From Nocardioides sp. Root240 (GTDB lineage Bacteria > Actinomycetota > Actinomycetes > Propionibacteriales > Nocardioidaceae): a stretch of DNA of 51,816 nt. Positions 14,763-23,507 of the stretch are shown here, one piece after another (positions within the stretch are counted from its first letter, which is position 1; each line of letters starts with the position of its first letter). The position numbers and the translations under genes were made by a program. The DNA is taken from positions 37,785 through 89,600 of the forward strand of contig NZ_LMIT01000014.1 in assembly GCF_001428825.1 (NCBI RefSeq), read 5' to 3'. The notes beneath the pieces are model-generated. The model had not been told where the DNA came from and ran no database searches. It saw nothing but the letters and a program-made list of their open reading frames with translations.

Positions 14763-15302
14763 ATGAGACCGAAGCCCCGCGACGCGGAGTTCGAGGAGTT
14801 CGTCCGGAGCAACCGCAGCAGGCTGCTCGGGACGGCGACGGTGCTGACCGCCGGCGACCACCACCTGGCCGAGGACCTGGTCCAGGGGACGCTGGTGCGG
14901 ATGTACCTCGCCTGGGGGCGGGCGACGAAGCGAGGGGGAGCGGCGGCCTACGCCCGCCGGGTCCTCGTCAACAGCTTCATCGACCACCGCCGGCGGCCGT
15001 CGGTCTCGCGGGAGACGGCGACCGCCGAGCTCCCTGACCACGCGGGCGGACCGACCACGGCGGCGGACGAGCCGGTGGACGCCGAGCTGCTCGCCGCGCT
15101 CAGTGCGCTGCCGGCGCGGATGCGGGCCGCGGTCGCGCTGCGCCACGTCGTCGACCTCAGCGTCGAGGACACCGCGGAGCTGCTCGGCTGCAGCGAGGGC
15201 ACGGTCAAGAGCCAGACGGCTCGCGGCCTCGCCAAGCTGCGCGAGGTGCTGCCGCAGCGCGCGTCGGTCCCGCCCATCCCCCACGAAGGAGACCCGTCAT
15301 GA
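14763..15302 (+). CDS. SigE-family RNA polymerase sigma factor
   Basis: ECF-type sigma factor of 179 residues with region 2 (DAEFEEFVRSNRSRLLGTATVLTAGDHHLAEDLVQGTLVRMYLAW) and region 4 (LSALPARMRAAVALRHVVDLSVEDTAELLGCSEGTVKSQTARGLAKLRE), a typical actinobacterial SigE-family member. The partner membrane protein overlaps its stop codon by ATGA. An ECF-like promoter directly upstream suggests autoregulation. A paralogous sigma/membrane pair is at 41119-42239. Confidence 0.92.
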   Translation: MRPKPRDAEFEEFVRSNRSRLLGTATVLTAGDHHLAEDLVQGTLVRMYLAWGRATKRGGAAAYARRVLVNSFIDHRRRPSVSRETATAELPDHAGGPTTAADEPVDAELLAALSALPARMRAAVALRHVVDLSVEDTAELLGCSEGTVKSQTARGLAKLREVLPQRASVPPIPHEGDPS

Positions 15303-15949
15303 CCGAGCTCGACGACCTGACCCAGCGGCTGCACCGGCTCGAGGCCACCGCGCCCGACGCGACCGACGAGACCGTACGACGCGACGTGCTCCGCGCGCGG
15401 GGGGCCTCGCGGCGCCGTACCCTCCGCCGGGCGACCGCCGGCCTCGGCGTCGCCGCCGTGACCGCCGTCGGCGTGACCATCGCCGTGGGCGCCGACCAGG
15501 GGCGTACGCCGGTCCCGCCGGCCGTCGCGCAGCCGAGCGAGAGCGCGGACGGCGCGGTCGAGCTGGTGGCCTACACCGGAGCCCAGCAGCCGGGCTTCGT
15601 GGTCACCAAGGTGCCGGCCGGCTTCGTGCTCGAGGGCGCGACGCCGTACAACCTCAACGTCGCGCGCGCCGGCGACGACAGCGGGCTCGACGTGTTCAGC
15701 GACAAGCTCGTCGTGATGCTCGAGTCGTCGTCGGTGACGTCCGCGCCGGAGGGCAGGCCGGTCCGGGTCGGCGACCACGACGGCTGGCTGCGCTCGGCCG
15801 AGGGCGGCACCCAGGTGCTCACCTACGACGACGGCGACCACCGGGTCGTCGTCCAGGCCTGGAGCACGTTGGGCCTGAGCGACGACCAGGTGGTCGAGTT
15901 CGCCGAAGGGGTGACGGTGACGGCCGAGGCGCAGGCCGGCGTCGGCTGA
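15299..15949 (+). CDS. Single-pass membrane protein, putative anti-sigma factor
   Basis: 216 residues, coupled to the sigma gene by an ATGA overlap. Order: acidic/hydrophilic cytoplasmic part (1-43, with RRRTLRR just before the membrane), one membrane segment (about 46-66), and an extracytoplasmic domain from about residue 70 with PGFVVTKVPAGFVLEG and repeated beta-rich stretches. It has no HxxxCxxC zinc anti-sigma motif and no cysteine at all. An anti-sigma or signal-sensing role is inferred only from gene order. Confidence 0.7.
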   Translation: MTELDDLTQRLHRLEATAPDATDETVRRDVLRARGASRRRTLRRATAGLGVAAVTAVGVTIAVGADQGRTPVPPAVAQPSESADGAVELVAYTGAQQPGFVVTKVPAGFVLEGATPYNLNVARAGDDSGLDVFSDKLVVMLESSSVTSAPEGRPVRVGDHDGWLRSAEGGTQVLTYDDGDHRVVVQAWSTLGLSDDQVVEFAEGVTVTAEAQAGVG

Positions 15950-15961
15950 CCTGGCTGACCC

Positions 15962-17443
15962 TTACGCGGCGCCGGCCAGCTCCGGCTCCGCCTGGCCGGC
16001 GACGACCTCGTCGCCGGCCAGGCGGGTGCGGCGGTCGAGGACGAGACCGCCGATCGCCACGAGGGCGCCGAGCGCGGAGACGGCGGCCGCGAAGGCGAGA
16101 CCGGGACGGAACCCGTCGAGCGCGGCTGCAGGGGTCGTGGCGTCGGCCGTGCCCGAGGTGATGATGGCGGTGGTGATCGCCAGCACGATCGCCGCGCCGA
16201 CCTGCATGGAGGTCTGCAGGACCCCGGCGGCCAGGCCCTGCTCGTCGTCGTGGATGCCGCTGGTGGCCTGGATGTTGATGGCGGGGAAGCCGATCCAGCC
16301 GGCGCCGATCAGGAGCAGCGGCGGCAGCAGCACGGTCAGGTACGACGGGGAGGTGTCCAGCCGCAGCAGGAACAGCAGGTAGCCGACCGCCATGACCGCC
16401 ATGGTCACCGCGATGATCGGGCCGGTCCCGAAGCGGTCGACCAGCTTGTCGGAGAAGACCGCCGAGAGCGTCACCATGAGGCCGATCGGCAGCAGGGCGA
16501 GCGCCAGCCGCAGCGGCGACCAGCCGAGGCCGTCCTGGAGGAACAGCGTGACGATGAACTGCCAGCTGAAGTAGGAGCCGCCGACGGCGACGATCGCGAT
16601 GCTGGCCCGGACCAGCGTGGCCTTGCGCAGGATGCCGAGGCGGACCAGCGGGTGGGCGATCCGACGCTCGATCGTCACGAAGGCGGTGAACAGGACCGCG
16701 ACGCCGACGAACGAGAACACGGTGCGCAGCGAGCTCCAGCCGGCGTCGGGCGCGGACACCACGGTGTAGACCAGCAGCAGCATCGCGGCGCCCGAGGTCA
16801 GTGCGCCGAGCAGGTCGTGGCCGCCCTCCTCGGCCGGCTCGTCGCGCGGGACCAGCATCCACGCCGCGGCCAGCGCCAGCAGGGCGACCGGGACCGGGAG
16901 CAGGAAGGTCCAGCGCCAGCCGACGCCGGTCATCAGGCCGCCGAACAGCAGGCCCGAGGAGTAGCCGCCGGCGCCGAAGACCGTGTAGATCGACAGGGCC
17001 TTGTTGCGGGCCGGCCCCTCGGCGAAGTTCGTCGTGATGATCGACAGGCCGGTCGGCGCGGTGAACGCCGCGGCCAGGCCCTTGATGAAGCGGGTCGCGA
17101 TGAGCAGCGGGCCGGAGCTCACCAGCCCGCCCAGCAGGGAGGCGGCGGCGAAGACCGCGAGCGCGACCAAGAACACGCGACGTCGGCCGAGCAGGTCGGC
17201 GGTCCGGCCGCCGACGAGCAGCAGGCCGCCGTACCCGAGGACGTAGCCGCTGATCAGCCACTGCAGGGAGGACGTCGACAGGTCGAGCTCGTCGCCGATC
17301 GAGGGCAGTGCTACGCCGATCATCGACACGTCGAGGCCGTCGAGGAAGAGCACGATGCACAGGGTGATCAGCAGGGCCCAGGTGCGGCCGGACCAGCGGA
17401 TCGCGCCGGTGGCGGGGGAGGTGGCGGGGGATGTCGAGGACAT
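15962..17443 (-). CDS. MFS transporter, DHA2/EmrB-QacA type
   Basis: Proton-driven drug or metabolite exporter with about 14 membrane segments in 493 residues. Motif A appears as GGRTADLLGRRRVF, and the first helix as FLDGLDVSMIGVALPSI, a DHA2-type start. ATG at 17443 begins MSSTSPATS; an upstream in-frame ATG at 17470 would place the start inside the operator. It is divergent from a MarR regulator, with palindromic operators between the two genes, so repression by that MarR is likely. Substrate unknown. Confidence 0.92.
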   Translation of the reverse strand: MSSTSPATSPATGAIRWSGRTWALLITLCIVLFLDGLDVSMIGVALPSIGDELDLSTSSLQWLISGYVLGYGGLLLVGGRTADLLGRRRVFLVALAVFAAASLLGGLVSSGPLLIATRFIKGLAAAFTAPTGLSIITTNFAEGPARNKALSIYTVFGAGGYSSGLLFGGLMTGVGWRWTFLLPVPVALLALAAAWMLVPRDEPAEEGGHDLLGALTSGAAMLLLVYTVVSAPDAGWSSLRTVFSFVGVAVLFTAFVTIERRIAHPLVRLGILRKATLVRASIAIVAVGGSYFSWQFIVTLFLQDGLGWSPLRLALALLPIGLMVTLSAVFSDKLVDRFGTGPIIAVTMAVMAVGYLLFLLRLDTSPSYLTVLLPPLLLIGAGWIGFPAINIQATSGIHDDEQGLAAGVLQTSMQVGAAIVLAITTAIITSGTADATTPAAALDGFRPGLAFAAAVSALGALVAIGGLVLDRRTRLAGDEVVAGQAEPELAGAA

Positions 17444-17465
17444 GGCGAGTAGCGTTCCATGCGTG

Positions 17466-17522
17466 TGCATTCAATGCAAGTGCAAATAATGCGTTTGCAT
17501 AAAAGTTACCTGCTGGCTAGGA
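17466..17522. promoter_or_regulatory. MarR operator and marR promoter
   Basis: Two palindromes: TGCAT-TCA-ATGCA (17466-17478) and TGCAAA-N7-TTTGCA (17481-17499). The second overlaps a -35 TTGCAT (17495-17500), which pairs with -10 TAGGAT (17517-17522) at 16 bases. The -10 is 7 bases before the marR GTG. This fits autorepression plus control of the divergent exporter. Confidence 0.7.
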
Positions 17523-17529
17523 TGCGAGC

Positions 17530-17913
17530 GTGACGAAGGCCGCTGCGAGGAGCCCGCTGGTCGCCGAGTGGCGCCAGCTGCTCGACCGCCACGCCGCCGT
17601 CAGCTGTGCGCTCGAGAAGGCGCTCCAGGACGGCCACGGCATCGGGCTGAGCGAGTTCGAGACCCTCGACCGCGTGGTCGACGCCAACTGCGGCAAGTAC
17701 CGCATGGCCGACCTCGCCGGCGACATCCACCTCAGCCAGAGCGCCCTGTCCCGCGCCATCACCCGGTTGGAGAAGGACGGGCTCGTCGAGCGCTCCGCGT
17801 GCGTCGACGACCGGCGCAGCGTGTTCGTCTGCCTGACCGCCCGCGGCCGCGAGGTCTACGACGCGGCGCTGCCGACGCACCGCGAGGTGCTGCGGGGCTC
17901 GTGGGGCGAGTGA
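17530..17913 (+). CDS. MarR-family transcriptional regulator
   Basis: 127-residue winged-helix repressor: LSEFETLDRVVD, the recognition helix region LAGDIHLSQSALSRAITRLEKDGLVER and the wing SACVDDRRSVFVCLTARGREVYD. The N-terminal and C-terminal dimer helices are short but present. GTG at 17530 follows TAGGAT and is probably leaderless. It is divergent from the MFS exporter, its likely target; the ligand is unknown. Confidence 0.92.
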   Translation: MTKAAARSPLVAEWRQLLDRHAAVSCALEKALQDGHGIGLSEFETLDRVVDANCGKYRMADLAGDIHLSQSALSRAITRLEKDGLVERSACVDDRRSVFVCLTARGREVYDAALPTHREVLRGSWGE

Positions 17914-17931
17914 CCCGGTCAGGCCGAGACG

Positions 17932-18327
17932 TCAGTCGGCGCTGAGCGCGCCCGGGTCGTCGGGCACGTCGACCGAGTGCTCGCGCAGCAGCTCGATCGG
18001 GATCAGCTCGAGCGCGCGCTCGTTGGTCGAGGCGAGGACGACGGGGGCGGCAGCCCCCTCGGCGTACGCCTGCAGCCAGCGCGCTGCCACGACGCACCAC
18101 CGGTCGCCCGGGTGCAGGCCGGGGAAGCGCCACTCCGGACGAGGCGTCGACAGGTCGTTGCCGACCGAGCGCTGGTGGGCGAGGAACTCCTCGGTCATCA
18201 CCGCGCAGACGGCGTGCAGGCCGACGTCCTCGGGGCCGCAGGAGCAGTTCCCGTCGCGCAGGAAGCCGGTCACCGGGTCGGTGCCGCAGGGCTCCAGGGC
18301 GCTCCCGACAACGTTCCGCTCGTCCAC
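17932..18327 (-). CDS. DUF2237 family protein
   Basis: 131 residues matching DUF2237 (COG3651) along the whole length: NVVGSALEPCGTDPVTGFLRDGNCSCGPEDVGLHAVCAVMTEEFL, GNDLSTPRPEWRFPGLHPGDRWCVVAARW and APVVLASTNERALELIPIELLREHS. Function unknown; the cysteine-rich start suggests metal binding but this is not established. GTG at 18327 has a TAGGCT box 7 bases upstream on the minus strand. It is convergent with marR. Confidence 0.88.
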   Translation of the reverse strand: MDERNVVGSALEPCGTDPVTGFLRDGNCSCGPEDVGLHAVCAVMTEEFLAHQRSVGNDLSTPRPEWRFPGLHPGDRWCVVAARWLQAYAEGAAAPVVLASTNERALELIPIELLREHSVDVPDDPGALSAD

Positions 18328-18411
18328 GATCCACAGCCTAGTTCCCTGTGCCGACCCGGGCCTGTGGATGACCGACCCCGGATGTCGGACCGAGGGCGCA
18401 AGGTGGTTCCC

Positions 18412-18834
18412 ATGACACGAGACCACGAGAACCCACCCCTCCTCCCGCCCCACCTGATGCCGCCGTTGACCGACCAGGCCGCCCTCGAGCGCACCTGGTG
18501 CACGCTCATGGGTCGGCTCGGCTTCGCGACGCCGCAGCTGTGGCTGCTCTTCGTCGACGGCGAGCGACCACGCCACCTGCTCGAGGTCGAGGACGTGCCG
18601 CTGCACCCGACGTCCGCCGATCGCGCCGGCCTCGCCGGGATGCTGGAGCACCTGCTCGACGAGCGGCGCAGCTGCGCCTTCCTCTACGCCCGCCCGGGCG
18701 GGCCGGGGCGCACGCCGGGCGACCTCGCGTGGGCGCGGGCGCTGTCGGGCGTGTGCGCCCGCTGGCCGGTGCACCTCGCCAACGACGTCGAGCTACGCGT
18801 CGCTGCTCCCGACGACCTCGCCGCCGCCGGATGA
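18412..18834 (+). CDS. Conserved hypothetical protein
   Basis: 140 residues starting MTRDHENPPLLPPHLMPPLTD, with a beta-strand-like LWLLFVDGERPRHLLEVEDVP and the later stretch CAFLYARPGGPGRTPGDLAWARALSGVC. It resembles short hypothetical proteins common in Nocardioides; no function is recognised. There are no membrane segments. ATG at 18412 is preceded by AAGGTGG (18400-18406). Its last 42 bases overlap the 3' end of the convergent membrane-protein gene. Confidence 0.7.
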   Translation: MTRDHENPPLLPPHLMPPLTDQAALERTWCTLMGRLGFATPQLWLLFVDGERPRHLLEVEDVPLHPTSADRAGLAGMLEHLLDERRSCAFLYARPGGPGRTPGDLAWARALSGVCARWPVHLANDVELRVAAPDDLAAAG

Positions 18835-19920
18835 GCGGCGCAGCAACGCCTGGGTGAACCGCGTCCGGTTGGCCGCGGTGTTGCAGTACAGGATCACCGC
18901 GAGGCCACCGAGGGCGTAGGCCGCCAGCACGACGAAGGCGCTGCCGGTGGCCGCGTCCGGGAAGTACATCGCGTCGCGGGCCACCGTGGCGCCGGCGCCC
19001 GGCGGCAGCAGCTGCCCGACCGTGTGACCGGCCCTCGGCAGCATCTCCGGGGCGATCGACGAGCCGGAGATGATCAGCCCGACGGTGAAGTACAGGCCGC
19101 CGATCAGCGACCCGGCCGGGCCGATGAGGGCGACGAAGGCGGCGGTGGAGGCGGTCACCGCGAGCGAGATCAGGGCCAGGCCCCAGAAGAGCGTGAAGTG
19201 GTCGGCCTGGTCACCCACACCGAACAACGCCATCGCGAGCAGGGCCACGGCCGAGGAGCCCAGCGCGTAGACGACGAGAAGGGAGGCATGGCCCAGCCCG
19301 CGCCGGGCCGAGCGCTCCGTGAGCCGCCGCAGCCGGCCGAGCGCGATCGAGGCGATCGAGCCGCCGAGGCACAGGGCCTGGATGACGAAGCCGAGCGAGC
19401 TGCCGGCGCTGTCGTCCTCGGGCAGGGGGACGACGTCGGTGACCGGCGGCGGCGTGGTGAGGGCGGCGACCGTCGCGACGGGCACCGGCTTGCCGGCTGC
19501 GGTCAGTGACGTCACCTGGTCGGCGATCTGCTGCTGGTAGACCTTCGTGTACTGGGCCTTGAACAGGTTGGCCACCGACGGCGAGGCGGCCGAGGCGACG
19601 TACAGGGTCGGGTTGTTGCCGGCGAAGGCCACACCGCCGTAGGCGTTCCGCTCGCGGATGGCCTGCTGCAGGGCGTCGGCGTCGGCGTAGGACTCGACGG
19701 TGAACTCGCCGTCGGCCTCCAGCTGCTGGGCCTGGGCCTGCTGCTCGGCGGTCCCGACGACGCCGACCGGGAGGTCGTGCGGCGAGGGGGAGTGCGCCAT
19801 GGCGAGGTAGTAGACCGCCAGGACGAGCTGGATCAGTGCGCCGGTGACGGCGATCGCGAGGCCGAGCCTCGACAGCTTGCGCAGGCCGAGGGGCTCGGGA
19901 GCAGGAGACGTGTCGCTCAT
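18793..19920 (-). CDS. YhgE/Pip-like ABC-2-type membrane protein
   Basis: 375 residues: one N-terminal membrane segment (about 16-38), an extracytoplasmic domain (about 40-190, with LPVGVVGTAEQQAQAQQLEADGEF and YGGVAFAGN), then five or so C-terminal membrane segments. This is the layout of YhgE/Pip and ABC-2-type permease-like proteins. There is no ATPase in the neighbourhood. The VGVVG...AYGGVAF pattern is typical of the domain. ATG at 19920 has CATGCT 6 bases upstream. Function unknown. Its 3' end runs 42 bases into the opposing hypothetical gene. Confidence 0.75.
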   Translation of the reverse strand: MSDTSPAPEPLGLRKLSRLGLAIAVTGALIQLVLAVYYLAMAHSPSPHDLPVGVVGTAEQQAQAQQLEADGEFTVESYADADALQQAIRERNAYGGVAFAGNNPTLYVASAASPSVANLFKAQYTKVYQQQIADQVTSLTAAGKPVPVATVAALTTPPPVTDVVPLPEDDSAGSSLGFVIQALCLGGSIASIALGRLRRLTERSARRGLGHASLLVVYALGSSAVALLAMALFGVGDQADHFTLFWGLALISLAVTASTAAFVALIGPAGSLIGGLYFTVGLIISGSSIAPEMLPRAGHTVGQLLPPGAGATVARDAMYFPDAATGSAFVVLAAYALGGLAVILYCNTAANRTRFTQALLRRSSGGGEVVGSSDA

Positions 19921-20105
19921 GGCCCCAGCATGTCCCAACCACGACCCAGATCCACCGTCTGCCCGCTGCTGCGCGTCGCCATGTGGGCACGCTCGCGGCG
20001 TTGCGGACGCTCGATGGTGCAACCAGACCGCCGTCGCGCCCGCGCCTTGCGATCGCACCCACCTGACGCCGCTCGCGACGCGGCCAGCCGGCGGGTCCGG
20101 GTCGG

Positions 20106-20744
20106 TCAGCCGCAGTTGTCGCACACGCCCGTCGCCGGGATCGCCATGAAGCAGTTCGGGCACACCGCGACGGTCGGCTCCGGCTTGACCGGCTTGGCGG
20201 GCGCCTTCGGCGCTCGCGGCGCGCTCGCGCGCTTGGTGCCGGGGCCGGCTGCGGGGACGGTGGTCTTGCGGACGACGGGCACCTCGACCACGGGGACCTC
20301 GACGACCGGCGGGACCCAGCCGGGCGGCGGCGGGTCGGTGATGCCGAAGCGGGCGAGCAGCTCGCGAGCGGCCTCGGTGGGCTGGTGCTTGGGACGGGTC
20401 ACGATGTCGAAGGGCGAGGACGCGCCCTCCAGGAAGGTCTGCGCGTCGGGGCGCAGCGTCGCCGGGATCCGGCGGTGCCGCCAGCGCTGCGGGGTCGCGC
20501 CCTTCTGGGTGATCGTCACCAGCTCCGGCCGCTCCCAGCACACCAGTGCCCAGTCGTCGTGGTGGCTGGTCGCCCAGACGGCGAGCGCGAGGTCGCCGGC
20601 ATCGGCGGCGGCGCGCAGGGCGATCCGCTCGGGGTTCGAGAACCGGCCGCGGACGTGCAGCACGCCGGGAAGGGGCTCGGAGACGTCGTACTCCTCACCC
20701 TGCAGCTGGTCGGTCAGGGCGGCGAGTGCGGGGGAGGTCTCCAT
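20106..20744 (-). CDS. Hypothetical protein with C-terminal zinc ribbon
   Basis: 212 residues. The N-terminal domain (about 1-130) is mixed alpha/beta with no recognised family. A Pro/Val/Lys-rich linker follows, with the repeats VVEVP VVEVP VV and PKAPAKPVKP. It ends in CPNCFMAIPATGVCDNCG, a compact four-cysteine zinc ribbon at the extreme C-terminus. It starts 3 bases after the gntR stop and is probably co-transcribed with it. No link to gluconate metabolism is evident. Confidence 0.72.
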   Translation of the reverse strand: METSPALAALTDQLQGEEYDVSEPLPGVLHVRGRFSNPERIALRAAADAGDLALAVWATSHHDDWALVCWERPELVTITQKGATPQRWRHRRIPATLRPDAQTFLEGASSPFDIVTRPKHQPTEAARELLARFGITDPPPPGWVPPVVEVPVVEVPVVRKTTVPAAGPGTKRASAPRAPKAPAKPVKPEPTVAVCPNCFMAIPATGVCDNCG

Positions 20745-20747
20745 GAC

Positions 20748-21452
20748 TCAGCCAAGAGTAGTCGGGTCCTCGTCGATCGCACCCGTCGCCTCCGAGATGA
20801 TCGCTGCCATCGCGGCACGGGCGCCCGTCACGTCGCCGGACCGGACGGCGCGGGCGACCTCGACGTGGAGGTCGACGGCCTCGTCCTTGGGGTGCGTGGG
20901 CATCAGGTGGTGATGGGTCCGCCCGGCCAGGACCTCGGCGACGACGCCGTCGAGGGCCGCCAGCATCTCGTTGCCCGAGGCCTCGAGAAGGATCCGGTGG
21001 AAGGCGACGTCGGCCTGCAGGAACGCCTCGAGGTCTCCGGACCGGCCGTGCACGACCATGTCGCTCGCGGCGGTGGCCAGCGCACCACACTGCTCGGGGG
21101 TCGCCCGCTCGGCGGCGAGGCCGGCCGCGACCGGTTCGAAGCCGCTGCGCAGCTCGCCGAGCGACCGCAGTTGGGCGGCCCGGTCGTCGGAGTCGAGGCG
21201 CCAGCGGATCAACCGCGGGTCGAACACGTGCCACGACGTGCGCGGCTGCACGGTCACGCCGACGCGACGGCGCGAGGCGACCATGCCCATCGACTCGAGC
21301 ACCCGCACCGCCTCGCGGGACACGGAGCGGCTGACGTCGTGCTCGGTGTCGATGATGTCGAGCGTGAGCACCGCCCCGACGGCGAGCTCGCCGCCGACGA
21401 TCCGCCGTCCGAGCGCGTCGAGGACGTCGTCGTGCAGCGCGGTGCGGGCCAC
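20748..21452 (-). CDS. gntR: GntR/FadR-family regulator, probable gluconate repressor
   Basis: 234 residues: N-terminal winged helix (LHDDVLDALGRRIVGGELAVGAVL, SRSVSREAVRVLESMGMV, RRRVGVTVQP) and a C-terminal FCD ligand domain with metal-binding residues (ADVAFHRILLEASGN; DLHVEVARAVRSGD). It is divergent from gntK/gntP, so it very probably controls gluconate uptake. GTG at 21452 follows GGAGG on the minus strand. The gene symbol rests on context; the family has many other effectors. Confidence 0.82.
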   Translation of the reverse strand: MARTALHDDVLDALGRRIVGGELAVGAVLTLDIIDTEHDVSRSVSREAVRVLESMGMVASRRRVGVTVQPRTSWHVFDPRLIRWRLDSDDRAAQLRSLGELRSGFEPVAAGLAAERATPEQCGALATAASDMVVHGRSGDLEAFLQADVAFHRILLEASGNEMLAALDGVVAEVLAGRTHHHLMPTHPKDEAVDLHVEVARAVRSGDVTGARAAMAAIISEATGAIDEDPTTLG

Positions 21453-21570
21453 GATTCCTCCAAAGATCAGATTTATTTGGCTTCCGGGGTTGTTAAAAGC
21501 AGATTAATGGTTGCACACTGTGACGGCCAGCACATCGCAGCCTGCGAGTTCCGAACGCCCAGGAGGTTCC
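21453..21570. promoter_or_regulatory. Divergent gntR/gntK control region
   Basis: An AT-rich patch in a GC-rich genome. CAGATTTAT (21468-21476) and CAGATTAAT (21500-21508) form a direct repeat 32 bases apart, candidate operator half-sites. gntR has GGAGG before its GTG; gntK has AGGAGG at 21561-21566. Confidence 0.5.
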
Positions 21571-22104
21571 ATGAGCAGCACCCTGCCGTACGACGGGGGC
21601 GCACCCCTCCTCGTCGTGATGGGCGTGTCGGGCTCCGGCAAGTCCACGGTCGGCGCGGCGCTCGCGCAGCGCCTCGGCGTCCCGTTCGAGGACGCCGACG
21701 ACCTGCACCCGGCCGCCAACATCGCCAAGATGACGGCCGGCATCCCGCTGGACGACGAGGACCGCATCCCGTGGCTGGAGACCATCGGGAGGTGGCTCGC
21801 GGCCAACGACGAGCAGGGCGGCGTCATCAGCTGCTCGGCGCTCAAGCGCTCGTACCGCGACCAGCTCCGCGCTCACGCAGCGCGGGCGGTGTTCGTCCAC
21901 CTCCACGGCACCCGCGAGGTCATCGCGCGGCGCCAGGCCGCTCGTCCCGGCCACTTCATGCCGGCCTCGTTGCTCGACTCGCAGTTCGACACGCTCGAAC
22001 CGCTGGCCGAGGACGAGGTCGGTCTCGTCATCGACGTCGACCAGCCGGTCGACGTGATCGTCCAGCAGTTCGTCGACAGCCCGTACGTCGGCCGTCAGTC
22101 CTGA
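21571..22104 (+). CDS. gntK: Gluconokinase
   Basis: Phosphorylates gluconate to 6-phosphogluconate for the pentose phosphate pathway. 177 residues with Walker A GVSGSGKSTVG, EDADDLHPAANIAKM (the family DxDxLHPxxNxxKM motif), GIPLDDEDRIPWLETIG, SCSALKRSYRDQLR and RQAARPGHFMPASLLDSQFDTLEPL. AGGAGG precedes ATG 21571. The gluconate permease starts 10 bases after its stop. Confidence 0.96.
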   Translation: MSSTLPYDGGAPLLVVMGVSGSGKSTVGAALAQRLGVPFEDADDLHPAANIAKMTAGIPLDDEDRIPWLETIGRWLAANDEQGGVISCSALKRSYRDQLRAHAARAVFVHLHGTREVIARRQAARPGHFMPASLLDSQFDTLEPLAEDEVGLVIDVDQPVDVIVQQFVDSPYVGRQS

Positions 22105-22114
22105 GGAGCACGTC

Positions 22115-23491
22115 ATGTCCACCCACCTCGTCCTCGCCGGCACGGACCTCGTCCAGCCGGTCGCCTCCGAGGGCCGCCTGGTCCTCGCCGCGCTGCTCGG
22201 CATCGGCGTCATCGTCGCGCTGATCATCGGCGCGAAGCTGCACCCGTTCCTCGCGCTCACGGCCGGCGCGCTCACGGTCGGCGTCACGGCCGGCGTGAGC
22301 GTCGAGGTCGCGATCGCCAGCTTCACCACGGGCTTCGGCTCGACCGCGGCCGGTGTCGGCATCCTGATCGCGCTCGGTGCGATGTTCGGCAAGCTGCTCG
22401 CCGACAGCGGTGGCGCCGACCAGATCGTCGACACGATCATCGGCCGGGCGGCGCCGCGCGCGCTGCCGTGGGCGATGGCGGTGGTCGGCGCGATCATCGG
22501 CCTGCCGATGTTCTTCGAGATCGGCCTCGTCCTGCTGATGCCGGTGATCTACCTGGTCGCCCGCCGGTCGGGGCAGTCGCTGGTCACGATCGGCATCCCG
22601 GCCCTGGCCGGCCTCTCCGCGATGCACGGCCTGGTGCCGCCGCACCCCGGCCCGCTCACCGCGATCGACTACCTCGGCGCCGACCTCGGTACGACGCTCG
22701 CGCTCGGCGTGGCCATCGCGATCCCGACCGTGATCATCGCCGGACCGGTGTTCGGCCTCGTCGGCCGCTACGTCACCGTCGAGGTGCCGGACCGGTTCGA
22801 GGGCCAGGTCGACGAGGATGCTGCGAACCGGCCGTCCTTCCTGGTCACCATCGCGTCCGTGCTGCTGCCGGTCGTGCTGATGATGGGCAAGGCCCTCGCC
22901 GACATCTTCATCGACGACGCGACCGACCCGCTGCGTCGTACCCTCGACATCCTGGGCACCCCGCTCATCGCCCTGCTCATCGCGGTCGTGGTCGGCATGT
23001 TCACCCTCGGCGCCGGGATGGGCCGCGACGGCGTCGCGAAGTCGCTGGAGTCCTCGCTGCCCGGCGTCGCCGGCATCCTGCTGATCGTCGCCGCGGGCGG
23101 TGGCTTCAAGCAGTCACTCGTCGACACCGGGATCGGCACGATCGTCGCCGAGCGTGTGGCCGACAGCAACATCTCGGTGCTCCTGCTCGCCTGGTTCGTC
23201 GCGGTCCTGATCCGCCTCGCGACCGGCTCGGCCACCGTGGCAACCGTCACCGCCTCGGGCCTGCTCGCGCCGCTGACCGACCAGCTCTCCAGCGGCGAGG
23301 TGTCGCTGATGGTGCTCGCGATCGGTGCCGGCTCGGTGTTCTTCTCCCACGTCAACGACGCCGGCTTCTGGCTGGTGAAGGAGTACTTCGGGATGACCGT
23401 CGGCCAGACCCTCAAGACCTGGTCGGCGATGGAGACCCTGCTGTCGGTCACGGGGCTCGTCTTCGTGATGGCGCTCAACCTGGTGGTCTGA
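22115..23491 (+). CDS. gntP: GntP-family gluconate:H+ symporter
   Basis: 458-residue permease with about 12 membrane segments: HPFLALTAGALTVG, the GFGSTAAGVGILIALGAMFGKLLADSGGA segment, PMFFEIGLVLLMPVIY, MHGLVPPHPGPL, RLATGSATVATVTASG and HVNDAGFWLVKEYFGM, all typical of GntP transporters. It forms an operon with gntK and is divergent from GntR. Gluconate is the likely substrate from the kinase neighbour. Confidence 0.95.
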   Translation: MSTHLVLAGTDLVQPVASEGRLVLAALLGIGVIVALIIGAKLHPFLALTAGALTVGVTAGVSVEVAIASFTTGFGSTAAGVGILIALGAMFGKLLADSGGADQIVDTIIGRAAPRALPWAMAVVGAIIGLPMFFEIGLVLLMPVIYLVARRSGQSLVTIGIPALAGLSAMHGLVPPHPGPLTAIDYLGADLGTTLALGVAIAIPTVIIAGPVFGLVGRYVTVEVPDRFEGQVDEDAANRPSFLVTIASVLLPVVLMMGKALADIFIDDATDPLRRTLDILGTPLIALLIAVVVGMFTLGAGMGRDGVAKSLESSLPGVAGILLIVAAGGGFKQSLVDTGIGTIVAERVADSNISVLLLAWFVAVLIRLATGSATVATVTASGLLAPLTDQLSSGEVSLMVLAIGAGSVFFSHVNDAGFWLVKEYFGMTVGQTLKTWSAMETLLSVTGLVFVMALNLVV

Positions 23492-23507
23492 CGCGCCGGC
23501 CCGTCGT

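Noticed and set aside
19921..20105. A possible small gene between the YhgE-like and zinc-ribbon genes.
   Set aside because: Frames here have no plausible start, no family similarity, and atypical codon use; nothing is annotated.
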